Part shown: piece after piece, positions 50,401 to 62,262 of the stretch
Layout of the letters: each line of letters opens with the position of its first letter
Numbering within the stretch: the stretch's first letter is position 1
Source: Cryptomeria japonica
Taxonomy: Eukaryota; Streptophyta; Pinopsida; Cupressales; Cupressaceae
DNA length: 64,000 nt
Reading direction: 5' to 3'
NCBI RefSeq assembly: GCF_030272615.1
Contig: NC_081412.1
Span: forward strand, 24,677,860-24,741,859
Notes under the pieces: generated by a model
What the model saw: the letters and a program-made list of their open reading frames with translations, nothing else
Databases searched by the model: none
What the model was told of the DNA's origin: nothing
Translations under genes and position numbers: made by a program

Positions 50401-50586
50401 TTTAGCTATCGATAAGGATTGATCGGTTCCAAATATATGATAAGTCATGTGGGTATTTTGGGACCCAATGGTAGGATTCAAGATATCTTTCACCAGGAAT
50501 TTGTAACATTGTTGATTTTTTTGATTCTGCAAAAGAGATGCTATTGTAGCCATTGCATCTCCTTCTTTGTTCTCATTTCTTGGGAT

Positions 50587-50993
50587 CTAAGTGAATGATA
50601 TTTCTTCAAAGTGCACCTTAGATTCTTCAACTAGTTGTTTATAGGGCATCAAATTGTCATCTTTAGTTTGATAATCATCATTTATTTGATTGATTATGAG
50701 TTGTGAATCACCATAAACATGCAATTCTTTGATGTTCCATTCAATAGCCATTTTCATTCCAATAACTAATGCCTCATTTCTGTAGTGTTGTTTGTGCAGG
50801 GAAACCACAGTCTATATGATTTTGTAATTGTATGTCCTTGAGGTGTGATGAACAAAATTCTAGCACCTGATCCATGTTCTATATAAGAGCCATCAAAATA
50901 CAACTCCCAAAAATTTGTGCTAACTGTCAAAATGTCTGCATCAGGAAATTCGACGTGCAATGGTGTGTCATCTTGTACGGATACTTCAGCCAA
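50587..50993 (-). pseudogene. Tat second RNase H (archaeal-type)
   Basis: WELYFDGSYIEHGSGARIL begins the fold with its catalytic Asp, followed after a frameshift by the helix with the Glu position (EALVIGMKMAIEW) and VYGDSQLIINQI with the third Asp. It lies after the normal RNase H and before the integrase. This is the position known for the extra RNase H of Tat-group elements. One frameshift near 50770-50790 interrupts it. Confidence 0.85.
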
Positions 50994-50999
50994 TTGATC

Positions 51000-52297
51000 A
51001 ACAATGACTTATCCTTTGATAGCTTTTAAATCAATATATTCTATATCAAACTCACTTAGTATCATGACCCATTTAGCCAATATTCATGTCAAAGTTGACT
51101 TGCTCAACAAATACTTCAATGGATCTATTTTTGCTATTAATTTGAAAGAATGAGTCAGCATATAGTGTCGCGATTTCTGAGTTGCAAATACAACTGCTAG
51201 GCATTTCTTCTCAACTGATGTATAGTTAAATTCATAGCCTACAAGTGTTGTGCTGATGTAATACACTGCTCTTTCTTTTCCTTCTTCATCATGCTATGCT
51301 AAGAGAGCTCCTAGTGATACTTTTGTTGCTGAGATATAAAGGGACAATGGTTTACCTTTGATTGGTGATACCAGTACTGGAGGATTCACCAGATATTCTT
51401 TGATTTGCAAAAAAGCTTCCTCACACTTATGATCCCATTTGAATGGAACATTCTTGTGTAATAGATGAGTGAATGGATGACATATATCTGCTAATTGAGA
51501 GACAAATCTTTTGATTGATTGCAATATCCCTTGTAGAGAATGCAATTGACTTATGTTCTTAGGTGACTCCATTTCCATGATAGCTTTGACTTTTACAGGA
51601 TCTACTTCAATTCCATGAGCTGATATAATGTACCCAAGAAGTTTTCCAGAGGTTACTCCAAATGCACATTTCTTTGAATTCAATCTTCACTGATATTGTT
51701 CAAGTCATCAAAGATCTTGCCCAAGATGTCCAAATGTTCTTTCCTTGTATGAGATTTTGCAAATATTCCATCTACATAATCTTCCATTATTGTATGCATC
51801 ATGTCATGGAAAATTGTTTTCATGGCTCTCTGATAAGTTGCTCCTGCATTCTTAAGTCAGAATGACATGACATTTCAGTAGTAAGTACTCCATGTACAAG
51901 TGAATGTTGTCTTTTCTTGATCTTCAAGGGCGATTCTAATTTGGTTGTATCTTGAGAATCCATCCATTAATGAAAACATCTCATGACCCGTTGATAAGTC
52001 TACAATTATATCAATGTTGGGCAGTGGGAAATCATCTTTTGAACATACTTTATTCAAATCTCTGAAATTAGTGTAGACTCTTATGCTTTTATTTGGCTTT
52101 GACACTAGCACAATGCTTGAGACCCATTCTGGATAGGTGATAGGTCTTATGAAACCCACATCCAATATTTTATTTAGCTCTGCTTTGACAAGGAGAGTGA
52201 TGTGTGGATGCATCTTCCTTAGCTTTTGTTTAACTGGTTTTGCTTTTGGATCTACATTGAGATGATGCATGATAAGATCTGGATCAAGTCCTGGCAT
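51000..52297 (-). pseudogene. Tat reverse transcriptase and first RNase H
   Basis: Starts MPGLDPDLIMHHLNV (52297), then RT motifs GFIRPITYPEWVSS, DFPLPNIDIIVD and FSLMDGFSRYNQI. The catalytic YVDD box is YVDG (51778-51767), a loss of the second aspartate. Connection and RNase H follow: FGVTSGKLLGYIISAHGIE, then LLHKNVPFKWD, LSLYISATKVSLGALLA and YYISTTLVGYEFNYTSVEK, to about 51000. Stops near 51855, 51693 and 51298 split the frame. The domains copy element RNA into DNA and remove the RNA; this copy is dead. Confidence 0.9.
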
Positions 52298-52364
52298 GTC
52301 TACATAGGACCAAACAAAATTTATTTGTCTTTATTTGAATAATTCTATGTAGTCTTTCCTCTCT

Positions 52365-53183
52365 TCATCTAATAATGATGCAACAGGATGAAGGACCTTG
52401 GGGTCCTTTGATGTACCAATGTTTATTGCTTTTGTTGTCTCTATTAAAATAGCAGATCTCTCCTAAAAAATATGCAGGGAGGGTGTCAAACTTTCCATCT
52501 TTTGGCACCTCAGGTAGGTTTTCACCGTCGGAAACGTCCTTTATTTTTCCTCTTGATTGATCTAGTGTTGCCATAAAATGGTTTTCAACACTAAGTTTTT
52601 TTCCTTGTTTTATTTCAATTTTGCGACTAGAAAGTTTGGCGCACTCCTGACTGCAATAAGTGTTACTCAATTCACCAATGGAATATATCTTAGGTGTTAA
52701 TGGTTCAACAACATTAAGATATATGGCTAAATCATGATCATTGGAAAATACATCCAATTCAGGGTTTTCTAGGTTATCCCAATCGATCAACTCTGGATGA
52801 ACCAGGGGTAGGTCATAGTCATCATCATTGTTGGGTGTTTCAAGGTTCATGACATAATATTCATAGTTTGGCGTAGAGTAGGTAATGTTATAGATATAAC
52901 TCTCTTGAGGATAGTCTCTCCCAAGTGCTCTCCAATTAGCTCTAACAAAATCAGGATTGGTATTTTGTGATTCGCTCTCAAGTGACTCATCATCTGACAT
53001 TTTTCCCTCAAATGAATGGATTATATCAATGCATACATCTTTGATACTACAGGTTCCTTCTTGGTTAACTTCAATAGATTCATTTGTGGCTTGAAGTTGG
53101 CATACTTGTGTACTTGACATAAAGGATTGTTTTTCTATCTTTTGTCTTCTCTTGAACTCAGCTTCTTTTGGACTAATAGTCAT
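52365..53183 (-). pseudogene. Tat linker region upstream of RT
   Basis: A 272-codon open frame, acidic in the middle (NNDDDYDLPLVHPELIDWD), with a motif PEVPKDGKFDTLPAYF near its end that normally leads into the RT domain. A frameshift at about 52480-52490 separates it from RT. No catalytic motif is visible. Confidence 0.65.
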
Positions 53184-53876
53184 TCCGTCTTGACTTTCTA
53201 TTAGTTCTTCTATGGTTCTTCCATACCTTATTATTTCTTGCTCAACATTTGATATAGATCTGATATTTTGTTGATCTTTTGATGATTGATTAATGACTGT
53301 TTGTGTTTCCTATGGTGTCACTTCTTGATTTTTCTCATCTTCTTTCCTTTGTTGTCTTTCATATGTCTCTTTCCCCTGAATTCTAATTTCTTCTTGTCTT
53401 TTATCCAACTCTATTCTTTGTTTTATGAAAGACGAGTCTTCATTTGTAAACAACTTCTTATTCTTCATCCTTTTCTTCACTTGATACATCAGATGATGGA
53501 TCTAGACACCATTCATATTTGTTTGAATCTGTTTCTGAATCATTGTCTAGAATCACACCACTATACCTGACAAGAATGTTATATGGTGAGAAGAGTTCTT
53601 TGATTTGGGCCATTTGTTCTTTCATTGCATCTGGAATATCTTGATTAGGTTTTGCGTTTGCTTGTATTCCTTGAACTTGTTTGTAAGATTCTTCTTCTCT
53701 TTTGATAGCAAATTCTTCCTATTGTTTCTCATGCTTGATGTAGCCTTTCTTGCCATGGTTCTTCTTTAGGGATTGCTTTCCTTCACCACTTTCGAGGTTG
53801 ATTATTATGTTGCCTTTTCTTTGATTTGGGATACCCAAGTCCCGATTTATCTTCTTTAGATTGTGTAAGGACAAAT

Positions 53877-54234
53877 AGGTTATGAAATACCTTCTTGTCG
53901 CTTGCCAATTGGTCATTTTCCTTCATATCCCATCTTTTGCATGATCTTGTAACCATTGCCATATTGTCCTGTGGAAATATCAACTCCTGCAACTGTTGCT
54001 ATGGTTTCATTTTCATCTTTATACAACCAACTAAGAATGTCTTTGTCTTCAATTTCTTTTGCAAGTGTTCCAGCTCTAACAAATGCTCCATCAAACATTT
54101 CAACTGATTTCTATGGGATTCTTGGTTGAGATTTTGTAGGTTTTCCATATGATTTAGGTGAAAGTGGTAAGTTATGCAAAGAATACTTTCCCATTCTTTC
54201 ATCATTTAATTTGAGCTTTTTCTCAAAGTTTTCC
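53877..54234 (-). pseudogene. Tat G-patch-like region downstream of protease
   Basis: Contains MFDGAFVRAGTLAKEIEDKD, then GNGYKIMQKMGYEGK and PIGKRQEGIS at 53877-53966. The spacing of glycines and aromatic residues fits a G-patch, a short RNA-binding motif. Two stops inside it (TGA after EGK, TAA after GIS) are each one base from a glycine and a glutamate codon. The upstream part joins the protease frame exactly if the 2041-bp insertion is ignored. Confidence 0.65.
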
Positions 54235-54244
54235 AATAATTTTT

Positions 54245-56285
54245 TGTAATATTCCCCTTTTTTTTTTAATTTTTTTTTTCAATGAGAAATTACAAAGCAA
54301 ACACCATAACCCGTTAAGGTTAGAGAAATAATCCAAACAACTGAAAGGGAACCCTTCCACCTTTTGTTCACCAAGAGCCCAATCTGGGAGGGTGAGAGCA
54401 TAAAGTGTTCTAGGGATCGTTAGCACCATAAATCAAACTGAAATTGCAATGCATGGGCGGCAAGCCAACCCCTTCTTCTTATCCAGCGGGATAGAAACTA
54501 AACTTCTTAGCGGTAAACTAGCCAAGGAAAGCAACAAGAAACTTAAACTCAATCACTCTACCGCGTATTTTAGTGGGAGGACATTACAGAAAGCTATCAC
54601 TCTACCACATATTTCAGCGGGAGGACAATACATAAAACTTATCACTCGACCACTTATTCAATGGGAGGATTGAGTTACAAATACTAGAAAATAGGCAGCA
54701 AGCCTGCCTCTTCCACTTGTTCAGCAGGTATTCTTACAGTCCAGAATTAGTTGATAGTACTACTATTCAACCTTACAAAACATAGGAAAGATAGAACATA
54801 ACAAAAATGTTGATCACATAAGATATTATCACCAAACCATCTCAACACCAACTTCCTAAAATCTGATATAAATAACAACTGGTTGGAAATGCATAACCAA
54901 CAACACCAAATCACACTAAAATGCTTCCAACTCTCGCCAAAATCGCTCAACACACCCCAAAACTCACCCAAACTGACACTAAGAACCAAGTGATGAAGAA
55001 CAAACTGAAATAGAGCTTCTAAACATCCCAAAATACTAAGCATGCATCCCAATGCACTCCTAAAAACCCATGCCCAAGCTAAAAAGTATGATTTACAATA
55101 TAAATTCAAATACTCCAAATTAAAGGCTGCAAACTTACAAAACACATCGCCTACAACATAGAAGTTGTTCGAGCCAATACCCAGAATGATAGGTCGCACA
55201 TGCAGGGAGGTAGGATCGAAACTTCGCTTCAGCCACATAGGAACTAGCAATACTGAAAATTACACCGGCAAAACAACTCTCTCAAATCCACAAGGACACC
55301 ACGAAATCCACACAAAAGATCCTCAGCTAGGAGTGATGTCTCATACTCGAAACTGCAATTGAAAAGTCTAGGAGGTTTTCACCCTCAAAGAAGTCTAGAA
55401 TCAATTTGACAGCATAACATTATATTTTCTCTAGATAACCAAATGAGAAGCCAAACACCTGTATATATAGATTTTCAAGTCTGAAATTCAAATTCAACTC
55501 CCACTGAATCCACCTCTCCAATTTGCATTTCATTTCCAATGGTGGACCCAAGTATGGTGTCCCTCCCTAAGTCAAACCCACGCCTAGCAAAGGAGACCAT
55601 GATTTTTGGCATAAAATATACTTTGACACATAAAATTTAAAGTCTCCTTATTCATTTTTGCGTCCCCCTTCATGGCACAAATAATTTGCCTAGCAGACTT
55701 AGGATAACTCATATAATGCACAATTCCCAATATTATTAATCAGTAATAATATAATTAAATATTAAACCTTAGGAAGGAAATAATATTTAATTGAATAATT
55801 TATAACTCCAATACTGATTATCAACAAAATCCAGAATGAAGTTGAGCAATAAAGACCACTGAACTGCGCTAGATCAGGACCATATCCAAGACTGCCAAAA
55901 ATAGAAATGCTCAAACTGCCACTTACTAAAAATAGTAAGTCATGAAATACTGCTCCGAAAATCATGATCTTCGCATCCATAGAAAGAGCTTGGAAATCTC
56001 AGTAAAACTGCACCATCCAGACAGCCAAATCCTAACTTACTAAAAATAGTAAGTTCACATTTCACCCAAGAGTCAACTGCATGTTATGCCATACTGGAGT
56101 TCATGGAAAACCTAGGAGGAAACCACAAGCAGGACTGAAGAATTCCCTCCTGACTAACCCTGACAAGCTCGAGCAGAACTCTATAGAAGATGGAAACCCT
56201 AATTCTCCTTTCCACATAGCCTACGGGTCTTCGAGATAGGCCAATGGACCACTGAATGCATCATCACTAAGAAGGGGACATTACA
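54245..56285 (-). mobile_element. 2041-bp LTR-type insertion inside the Tat polyprotein
   Basis: On the plus strand it begins TGTAATATTCCCC and ends GGGGACATTACA, so the ends are near-perfect inverted copies with TG...CA. Flanks are 5-bp TTTTT on both sides (54240-54244, 56286-56290), a target duplication of low information. Removing the element and one duplication restores the Tat frame. A minus-strand CTATATATACAG TATA-like box near 55463-55474 and the lack of any coding domain suggest a solo LTR, or a short non-autonomous LTR element. Family not assigned. Confidence 0.8.
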
Positions 56286-56290
56286 TTTTT

Positions 56291-56777
56291 CTTGAGTTTC
56301 TTTAGTGGGATAGACTGATTCTCTGTTATGTGGAACTCTTGCATCTTGTGGTGGTTTCAGATTATTGCAATATTGACTGAAACCTGTTGTTATAGTGATT
56401 TCTTGTCTATTATGAGGAAATTTGACACATTGATGATAAGTGGAAGGAAGTGCTTGCATGTCATGAATCCATGGTCTTCCCAAAAGAATGTTATAAGATA
56501 AATTCAGGTCTAGAACCTGGAACAATGTATCTCTTTCCACAGGTACTATTTTGATTGGCAACACCACAGTCCCTTTAGAAGAACGCTCTTCCTCATCATA
56601 AGCCTTGATAGTTAATTTCTTCTTTGGATCTACTGCATTTTTTGAATATCCCAAAGCCTTTATTAAACTTAATGCACAAATGTTTAAGCCAACTCCACCA
56701 TCTATGAGTACACGTTTGACACGGGTTTTATGAATGGTGACTTCAACATGTAAGGGAGCATTGTGAGGATGTTGCAA
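56291..56777 (-). pseudogene. Tat aspartic protease
   Basis: Active-site stretch VKRVLIDGGVGLNIC (D-G-G in place of the usual D-S/T-G, a variant seen in this lineage) and the flap/second-half motif YNILLGRPWIH, followed by ALPSTYHQCVKFP. The open frame continues past 56291 into the inserted element, so its last 30 codons are not protease. A frameshift near 56785 separates it from gag. It would cleave the polyprotein. Confidence 0.85.
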
Positions 56778-56787
56778 GGATGCGTCA

Positions 56788-58725
56788 TCATTTTTCAGAA
56801 AAGGATAAGCAATGTGGTGTTATGAGGTGTCCCACCATGTTTTGGAATTGATCCACATCCAAGTCTTTTGAAACTATTGTTTTCGTTAGAGATTTTTCTA
56901 ATATTTCCTTATGCATAGGTGAAACTTTTAGGAGCTCCAAAATTGATATTTGAGCGGCTATCTTTTGCAATTGTTCCATTAAGTTGTATTGTCTTGAAGT
57001 GGATGTTGATTCATTTTTTATACCTGGAAATGTAACCTTCACTTTTCTTCTTGTAATAACATTGATTGGTTTTGAAGGTGCTTTGTCTTTGACAATGATG
57101 ACATTTACCACATCATCATATGTGTAAGTGTAGCTTACTTTAGCTTTGCCTTTGTCATCTTTTGGTTTGGATTGTTCACCTTTTTCATAGTTTGGAAGTG
57201 GAGTTTTGAATGGTAGATGTGATTCATTCGTATTATGACCATCCACTATGATAGTTCCATTATCAATTAAATCTTGAATAAGGTGTTTCAATCTTTGACA
57301 ATCATTGGTTCAATGTCCTTTGTTTCAATGATAATTGCAAAAATGATTATCATTCCACCAATTAGGTTTGACTTGAGGTTCATAATTTCTTGCTTCTGGT
57401 AAGGTAATCAATTTATTTGCAAGAAGAGTTTTCAAAGCTGATTCCAAGGGTTCCCCAATGTTTGTGAATTTTCTACAAGGATTGGAGAAGAAAGACTTAG
57501 ATCTATTGTTCTCTTGATTGATATTGTTTGATATTTGACCTGATAAGTTGAAGATTGGTTGTTGTTTGGTAGCATTGCTGTCATCATTTCCTCCATTGGT
57601 AACATTCCTATTCTTTGACCAAAATTTAGGTTTGTCATTATTATTGTTACCATTGTTGTTGTGATTGTTGTTGTTGTAGGAACTATTGTAAAGTTTTAAC
57701 TCTCCTTTCTTTACCATTGCATCTTCTATCTTTAGACCATTTTCAATCATTTTAGCAAAAGAAGGAGGACATTGTATTTTAAGATGGTAACTCATTTCAC
57801 TGATAAGGTTGTCAATGAATATATGCATTTTCTCTTGATCAGATACATCTCTTGGATATCTATTGAACATTTGTTTCCATCATTATAAAAAGACCATGAA
57901 AGGTTCACCATTCTTTTGCTTGATGTTACATAGATCTAGCATTGTTGTCTCATTTCTTATGTTGTAGGAGTATTGTGAGATAAATTTGTTCACAAGTTCT
58001 TCAAAAGATTTAATTCCAGATGGTATTCTTGAGAACCATTCCATTGATTATCCACTTAAGCTTCTAGGGAAAAGACGCATTGGGTAAGTTTCATCGTGTG
58101 CAAATTCCATACTCATGGTGCAAAATTCCCTAATGTGATCTTGAGGATCAAATTTCTTGTCATATTTATCATATTTAGGGATTTCACAATGTTGTGGGAA
58201 TGGTATCATGTTTAAACTCTTGTCAAAAGGATATGGGCAAATTTCCTCCAATGAATATTTCTTGGAACTCGTTCCATTTTGCATATCATGTATTTGTTGT
58301 TGTAAGGTTTGCATTTGTTGAGCGAGAGTTAACAAAGGATTATCAATATGGGTTCTCCTTACATCCTCATAAGTTCTTGTGTCACCACGCTCTCTTCTTG
58401 TATCATCATAGTCTTTTCTTGTTCTATCTCCTCTTGTTTCCTCATGATTTACTCGATTTACATCCTCGTTATTAGGATCATCGGTGTTTTGGTTGTTACT
58501 TGTCTCTGCATCTTGTTTCAAACATTCTATGTTAAAGTCTTGTGGCAATTTAGCTCCTGATTTTGCCAACATTAGGATGTACTTCTCCTTTTGTTTTTCC
58601 AATAACTTTTCCATTAGTTTGTCAAATTTATAATCTTGTTCAAGGTCTCTAATAGTGTTATTAACTGCCTCTTCATCAACATCTGTGTATCCAAAAGCTT
58701 GAAACATTGAATCTTCTTCCTCCAT
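56788..58725 (-). pseudogene. Tat Gag
   Basis: One frame from 58725 to about 56788 carries the gag core (MEWFSRIPSGIKSFEELVNK, FISQYSYNIRNETTM, FIDNLISEMSYHLKI). A low-complexity Asn stretch follows, then CNYH.NKGH.TNDCQRLKH, where C, H, H and C keep the spacing of the knuckle-like motif typical of Tat/Athila Gag. Five in-frame stops are visible (after FPRSLSG; two before WKQMFNRY; two in the knuckle), but no frameshift. The N-terminal 225 codons (58725-58048) are charged, with RGDTRTYEDVRR repeats. Confidence 0.85.
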
Positions 58726-61099
58726 TTGCTTTTGTTGTCTTTTGAATTGCTCGTATTGAGCTCTAGTCCAAATTGGTATGTGATTGATTTAAACTTCTCA
58801 AGTTTTGATCTTCTCAAATGCCACTTAATAAGTGATCATTGGTTTAGGAAGACAAGCTTTGTTAATTTTACAACTGTTATTAGTGCTCTGCGATAAAGCA
58901 TCTTGTTGTTGAAAGGCCTTGCAAAATTTCTCCATCAAACTTCATTCTGTAACCATGTAAATAGTGATGAAAACAGTGTAGGAATGTTTTAACAAGATTT
59001 TGCGATTGATGTACAAGAATCTTGCCTTCTTCAAAGTAGCCTTATAACTAGGTTTTCTTTTCTTGAAGCGATATTTAAAAGTCATATAAGCATATGATGG
59101 TTTACAAGTTTGTTTGATTCCAATGTGAGTGCAATATTTTCTTTGATATAACCTAGGTCCAAATAGGAATGATATATCCAAGACAATGAACAAAGGTTGA
59201 TAGGATCTAGTTTCGTGATAAAGGATTTGATGTATCTTGATGAGAAACTGATAATGATGTTGATTTTTGCACTTGAGATGGTTGAATCACTAACTTTTCG
59301 GTTGTTTTATGCTTATGAAAACCTTTGGAAATAGCCTGTTTGATTGATAACCTAATTATCTGACTAGTTTGAAGACTTGTGATAGTTGAAGACAAATCTA
59401 CTCAAAAAAGGGTATCTGGAAATGATATTGAATTTTTGGTCTGATATGCGGAAATGCTCACTATTGCAGATGTGGGAAAAATGTTTGTGCTAACCTATTG
59501 ATTAAAAGCGCTAACTTGCATGACAAACTCACTATTTTGTGGGATAAAAGCACTGCTTTGTATCATAAATGAGCTAAACTATGGTGCAAAAGCGTTGTTT
59601 CAGGTGTAAAAGTGTTGTTTTAATGAGCAAATGCGTGATTCTAGAGCTAAAAAGCATTGTACTGTTGATCGAAAGCGTTGTTCTGCGCAACAAATGCGCC
59701 GTTCTATGTAACAAATACATGATTTTGTCTGTGTTAAAATGATTTTTCAATTTTCTGGCAAGTTGTCAGATTTTTGACTCATTTTAGAATGATGATTTTT
59801 CAAGTTTTTGACCATTTTGAGAATGTTTTGCAGACAGAAAAGACACAATGTTTGGAAAGCAAAGTGCACAAGCAAGCACAAAACTCATGGTAGGCCGAGA
59901 CAATAATTGTTGAATCTCACATGGGGTTTCCCTCAAGGCTACACTGTTCAAAGCGGATATTTAGGTGTTTGACCCCACTGGCTCCACCCTCAGCACTCAC
60001 TTCTCCAGGGTAGCCAAGCACCAGTTTCCATGAAAACTCCCCATGGCATCCCCATGAAAAACTTCATATCTCTACTAAGAATCGTATGTGTGTGAGCCGC
60101 TTCAGAGGTCCGACCTCTTGCACCAACAATTAGAAGGATTTTGGCAGCTAATACAAATGGTTTTTAGTAAGGGCTTCAGGTCATGTGGCCATACATGCGA
60201 CACTTTACACTCCGTAAATACAAAAGGTTCCCAGCCTATGGAGGTTACGCTCCATAGGGTTTATGGGGAAACATAATGTCGGTATGAACTAATCAACACA
60301 TGTTGTTCATGACTTTCATCAGGGACATGATTTATTTAGAGTGGATCAGAAGGACTTGGTATTATCTCATTTCCACTTGGGTCGTTCCCCTCTCACTGCC
60401 CCCCTCAAGGTAGGTCGGGAAGACAGATCCTCTAAAGGTTACACATAAAGGAAGTAGGTCTAGTTTTCTGATCATCGCATGAGGGTGAGAGCATACTCGC
60501 CTACTACTTCAACAGGCACGAAAGACAAAGGTTTATTTTAAGCCTTCTAAAATCTATGTGCAACTACTTTAAAGAAGACACTCAAATGCAAGTTGCATGT
60601 TGTTGATTATCCTCCTGGTTAGGCTAGATGAGCAAAAAGTATGATGTTTTACTTCCCAAAATACTCCTAATTAAACTAGGTGAGGAAATGTATGGAAAAT
60701 TGCTCAGAATATACCCTACACACACAAATGTTAGTAGTTTTCAGATTTTAACGTCTTGGACATTCAGACTTGTAAAACTTGTTAGCTCTCAGATTATGAA
60801 AATTTGAATTTTGAAAACTGACATAACAAAAGCGCTATCCTAAAAAGCAAAAGCACTATTCTAAAGAACAAAAGTGCTACTCTGCGTTACAAATGTGCTA
60901 ACCAATTGCTTAAATATGTGAATTCATCATCAAAAGCATTATTCTATTAATACATGCGTTAACCAAAGTGATAAAAGTGCTAACCAATTTAGTAAATGCG
61001 TTGTCAAATTTCACTGATGTGTGAAACTGACTTACAAATACGTTAAATTGATTCTACGAGAATAAGACATGATATTAGAAGGGTAGGTGTGAGGCCTGA
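58726..61099 (-). other. Tat 5' leader
   Basis: About 2.4 kb without a long open frame. Degenerate short repeats (AAAAGCGCT.TTCTG, ACAAATGCG) cluster at 59500-59740 and again at 60820-61050. Between them, a perfect hairpin with 9-bp arms CCTATGGAG and CTCCATAGG and a 6-base loop lies at 60235-60258. Leaders of this kind carry RNA packaging signals in related elements; here that is only inferred. Confidence 0.6.
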
Positions 61100-61117
61100 G
61101 CCCCACGGTGGGCGCCA
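61100..61117 (-). other. Tat primer-binding site
   Basis: TGGCGCCCACCGTGGGGC begins four bases after the 5' LTR end. This is a common plant gypsy primer-site type; I do not assign the tRNA. Confidence 0.8.
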
Positions 61118-61121
61118 GAAA

Positions 61122-62257
61122 TGTTGAGGCTAAAGTTGAACTCCAAAGAAGTATCCTGAAACTTATTAGTCCATCATAAAGCATAAAAAAAGCTACAGGA
61201 AACTTAGCTTCAACCAATGAAGTAACATGAAATAAACAAAATAAACAAGATTATACCTTCCATGATTTACACCTCATTGTGTCCTAACTCCGTTGTTCTT
61301 GGTTGCAGATGATTTTGCTCTCAGACAAGCATTGGTAGCTTCCAAGATGGCATATGAAGAATAGATTGATAGTTAAATGATACTATGATATGCAAATGAT
61401 ATTAAGCTAACATGTTATGAATATAATTTATGCTCAAAACTCTAAAAATGTTATTTGCTTCAAACTCAAACTCACGGATGCAAGATAAAGATTCCTAGAA
61501 TGATTGTAAGATTAGTTATTAGGCTATTAGTTGCAAAAATGGATTAGGAAACCTCCATTTATATATTTTTGAGTGAATAAGCTTACGTGGCAGAGATCAA
61601 CGGTCATGATCAAATCTTGCAATTTTGAATGGCTATGAGCAAGAGGTTGAGATGTGAGAGAGAAAGGTGAAAGATGTTCCTCCTACTCCTACATGATGGA
61701 GGAAAAGGAAAGTGTCATTCATCTCACCTTGATTGAGGAAGAAGACTGAGGGAATATAGGACAGTTGCAGAAGATTTAGGGATAAGAGGACAAGTGGACT
61801 CAACTTCCTACAAAGATGTACAAAGGTTGGAGAGAATATAGGGAGGTTGAGGAATGTGTGTACGTATACATTATTTGGAGAATGAAATGAATGTTGAAGA
61901 TAATGATATATTAATATCAAAAATAGTAATATCTTTAGCCACATGATGGATGAGTTGGCAAAGAAGAAGTGATGTGGAGATGAGGGATAGTTGGAAAAGG
62001 GAGATTAAATAATTAAGAAATTATTTAATTAAGAAGACTATAGGATAGTGGATAGAAGTTAATTAAATATAAGATATTTAATTAATTCGGTTAGAAGAAA
62101 AGCTGAATGAATTAATTAATAAAATATTTTAATTAATTAATAAAAGAATGAATTAAATAAATTATTCTTTTCAAATTAAATATTTAACAAAAGAATAATT
62201 ATTAAATAATAATAAAATATTTATTTAATTACTCATAGCCAATTTTACGTGTATACA
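61122..62257 (-). repeat. Tat 5' LTR
   Basis: 1136 bp, same ends as the left copy. It carries an extra AAATAAACA duplication near 61232. The TATA region on the minus strand is slightly changed (ATATAAATGGAGG at about 61553-61565). Confidence 0.93.
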
Positions 62258-62262
62258 ATTAG

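Larger units (their letters stand above)
45187..62257 (-). mobile_element. Complete Ty3/gypsy Tat-lineage retrotransposon, 17,071 bp
   Basis: Two LTRs (45187-46311 and 61122-62257) with TGTTGAGG...GTATACA ends are flanked by an exact 5-bp duplication ATTAG (45182-45186 and 62258-62262). Minus-strand order: 5' LTR, primer site, long leader, gag, protease, G-patch-like region, linker, RT, RNase H, second (archaeal-type) RNase H, integrase, long 3' spacer, polypurine tract, 3' LTR. The two RNase H domains between RT and integrase are a hallmark of the Tat/Ogre group. Stops, frameshifts and altered active sites make it non-autonomous now. A 2041-bp LTR-type element lies inside it. Confidence 0.95.

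Noticed and set aside
54747-55250. 167-codon minus-strand open frame in the 2-kb LTR-type insertion
   Set aside because: No domain motif, no start context, and it lies in LTR sequence.
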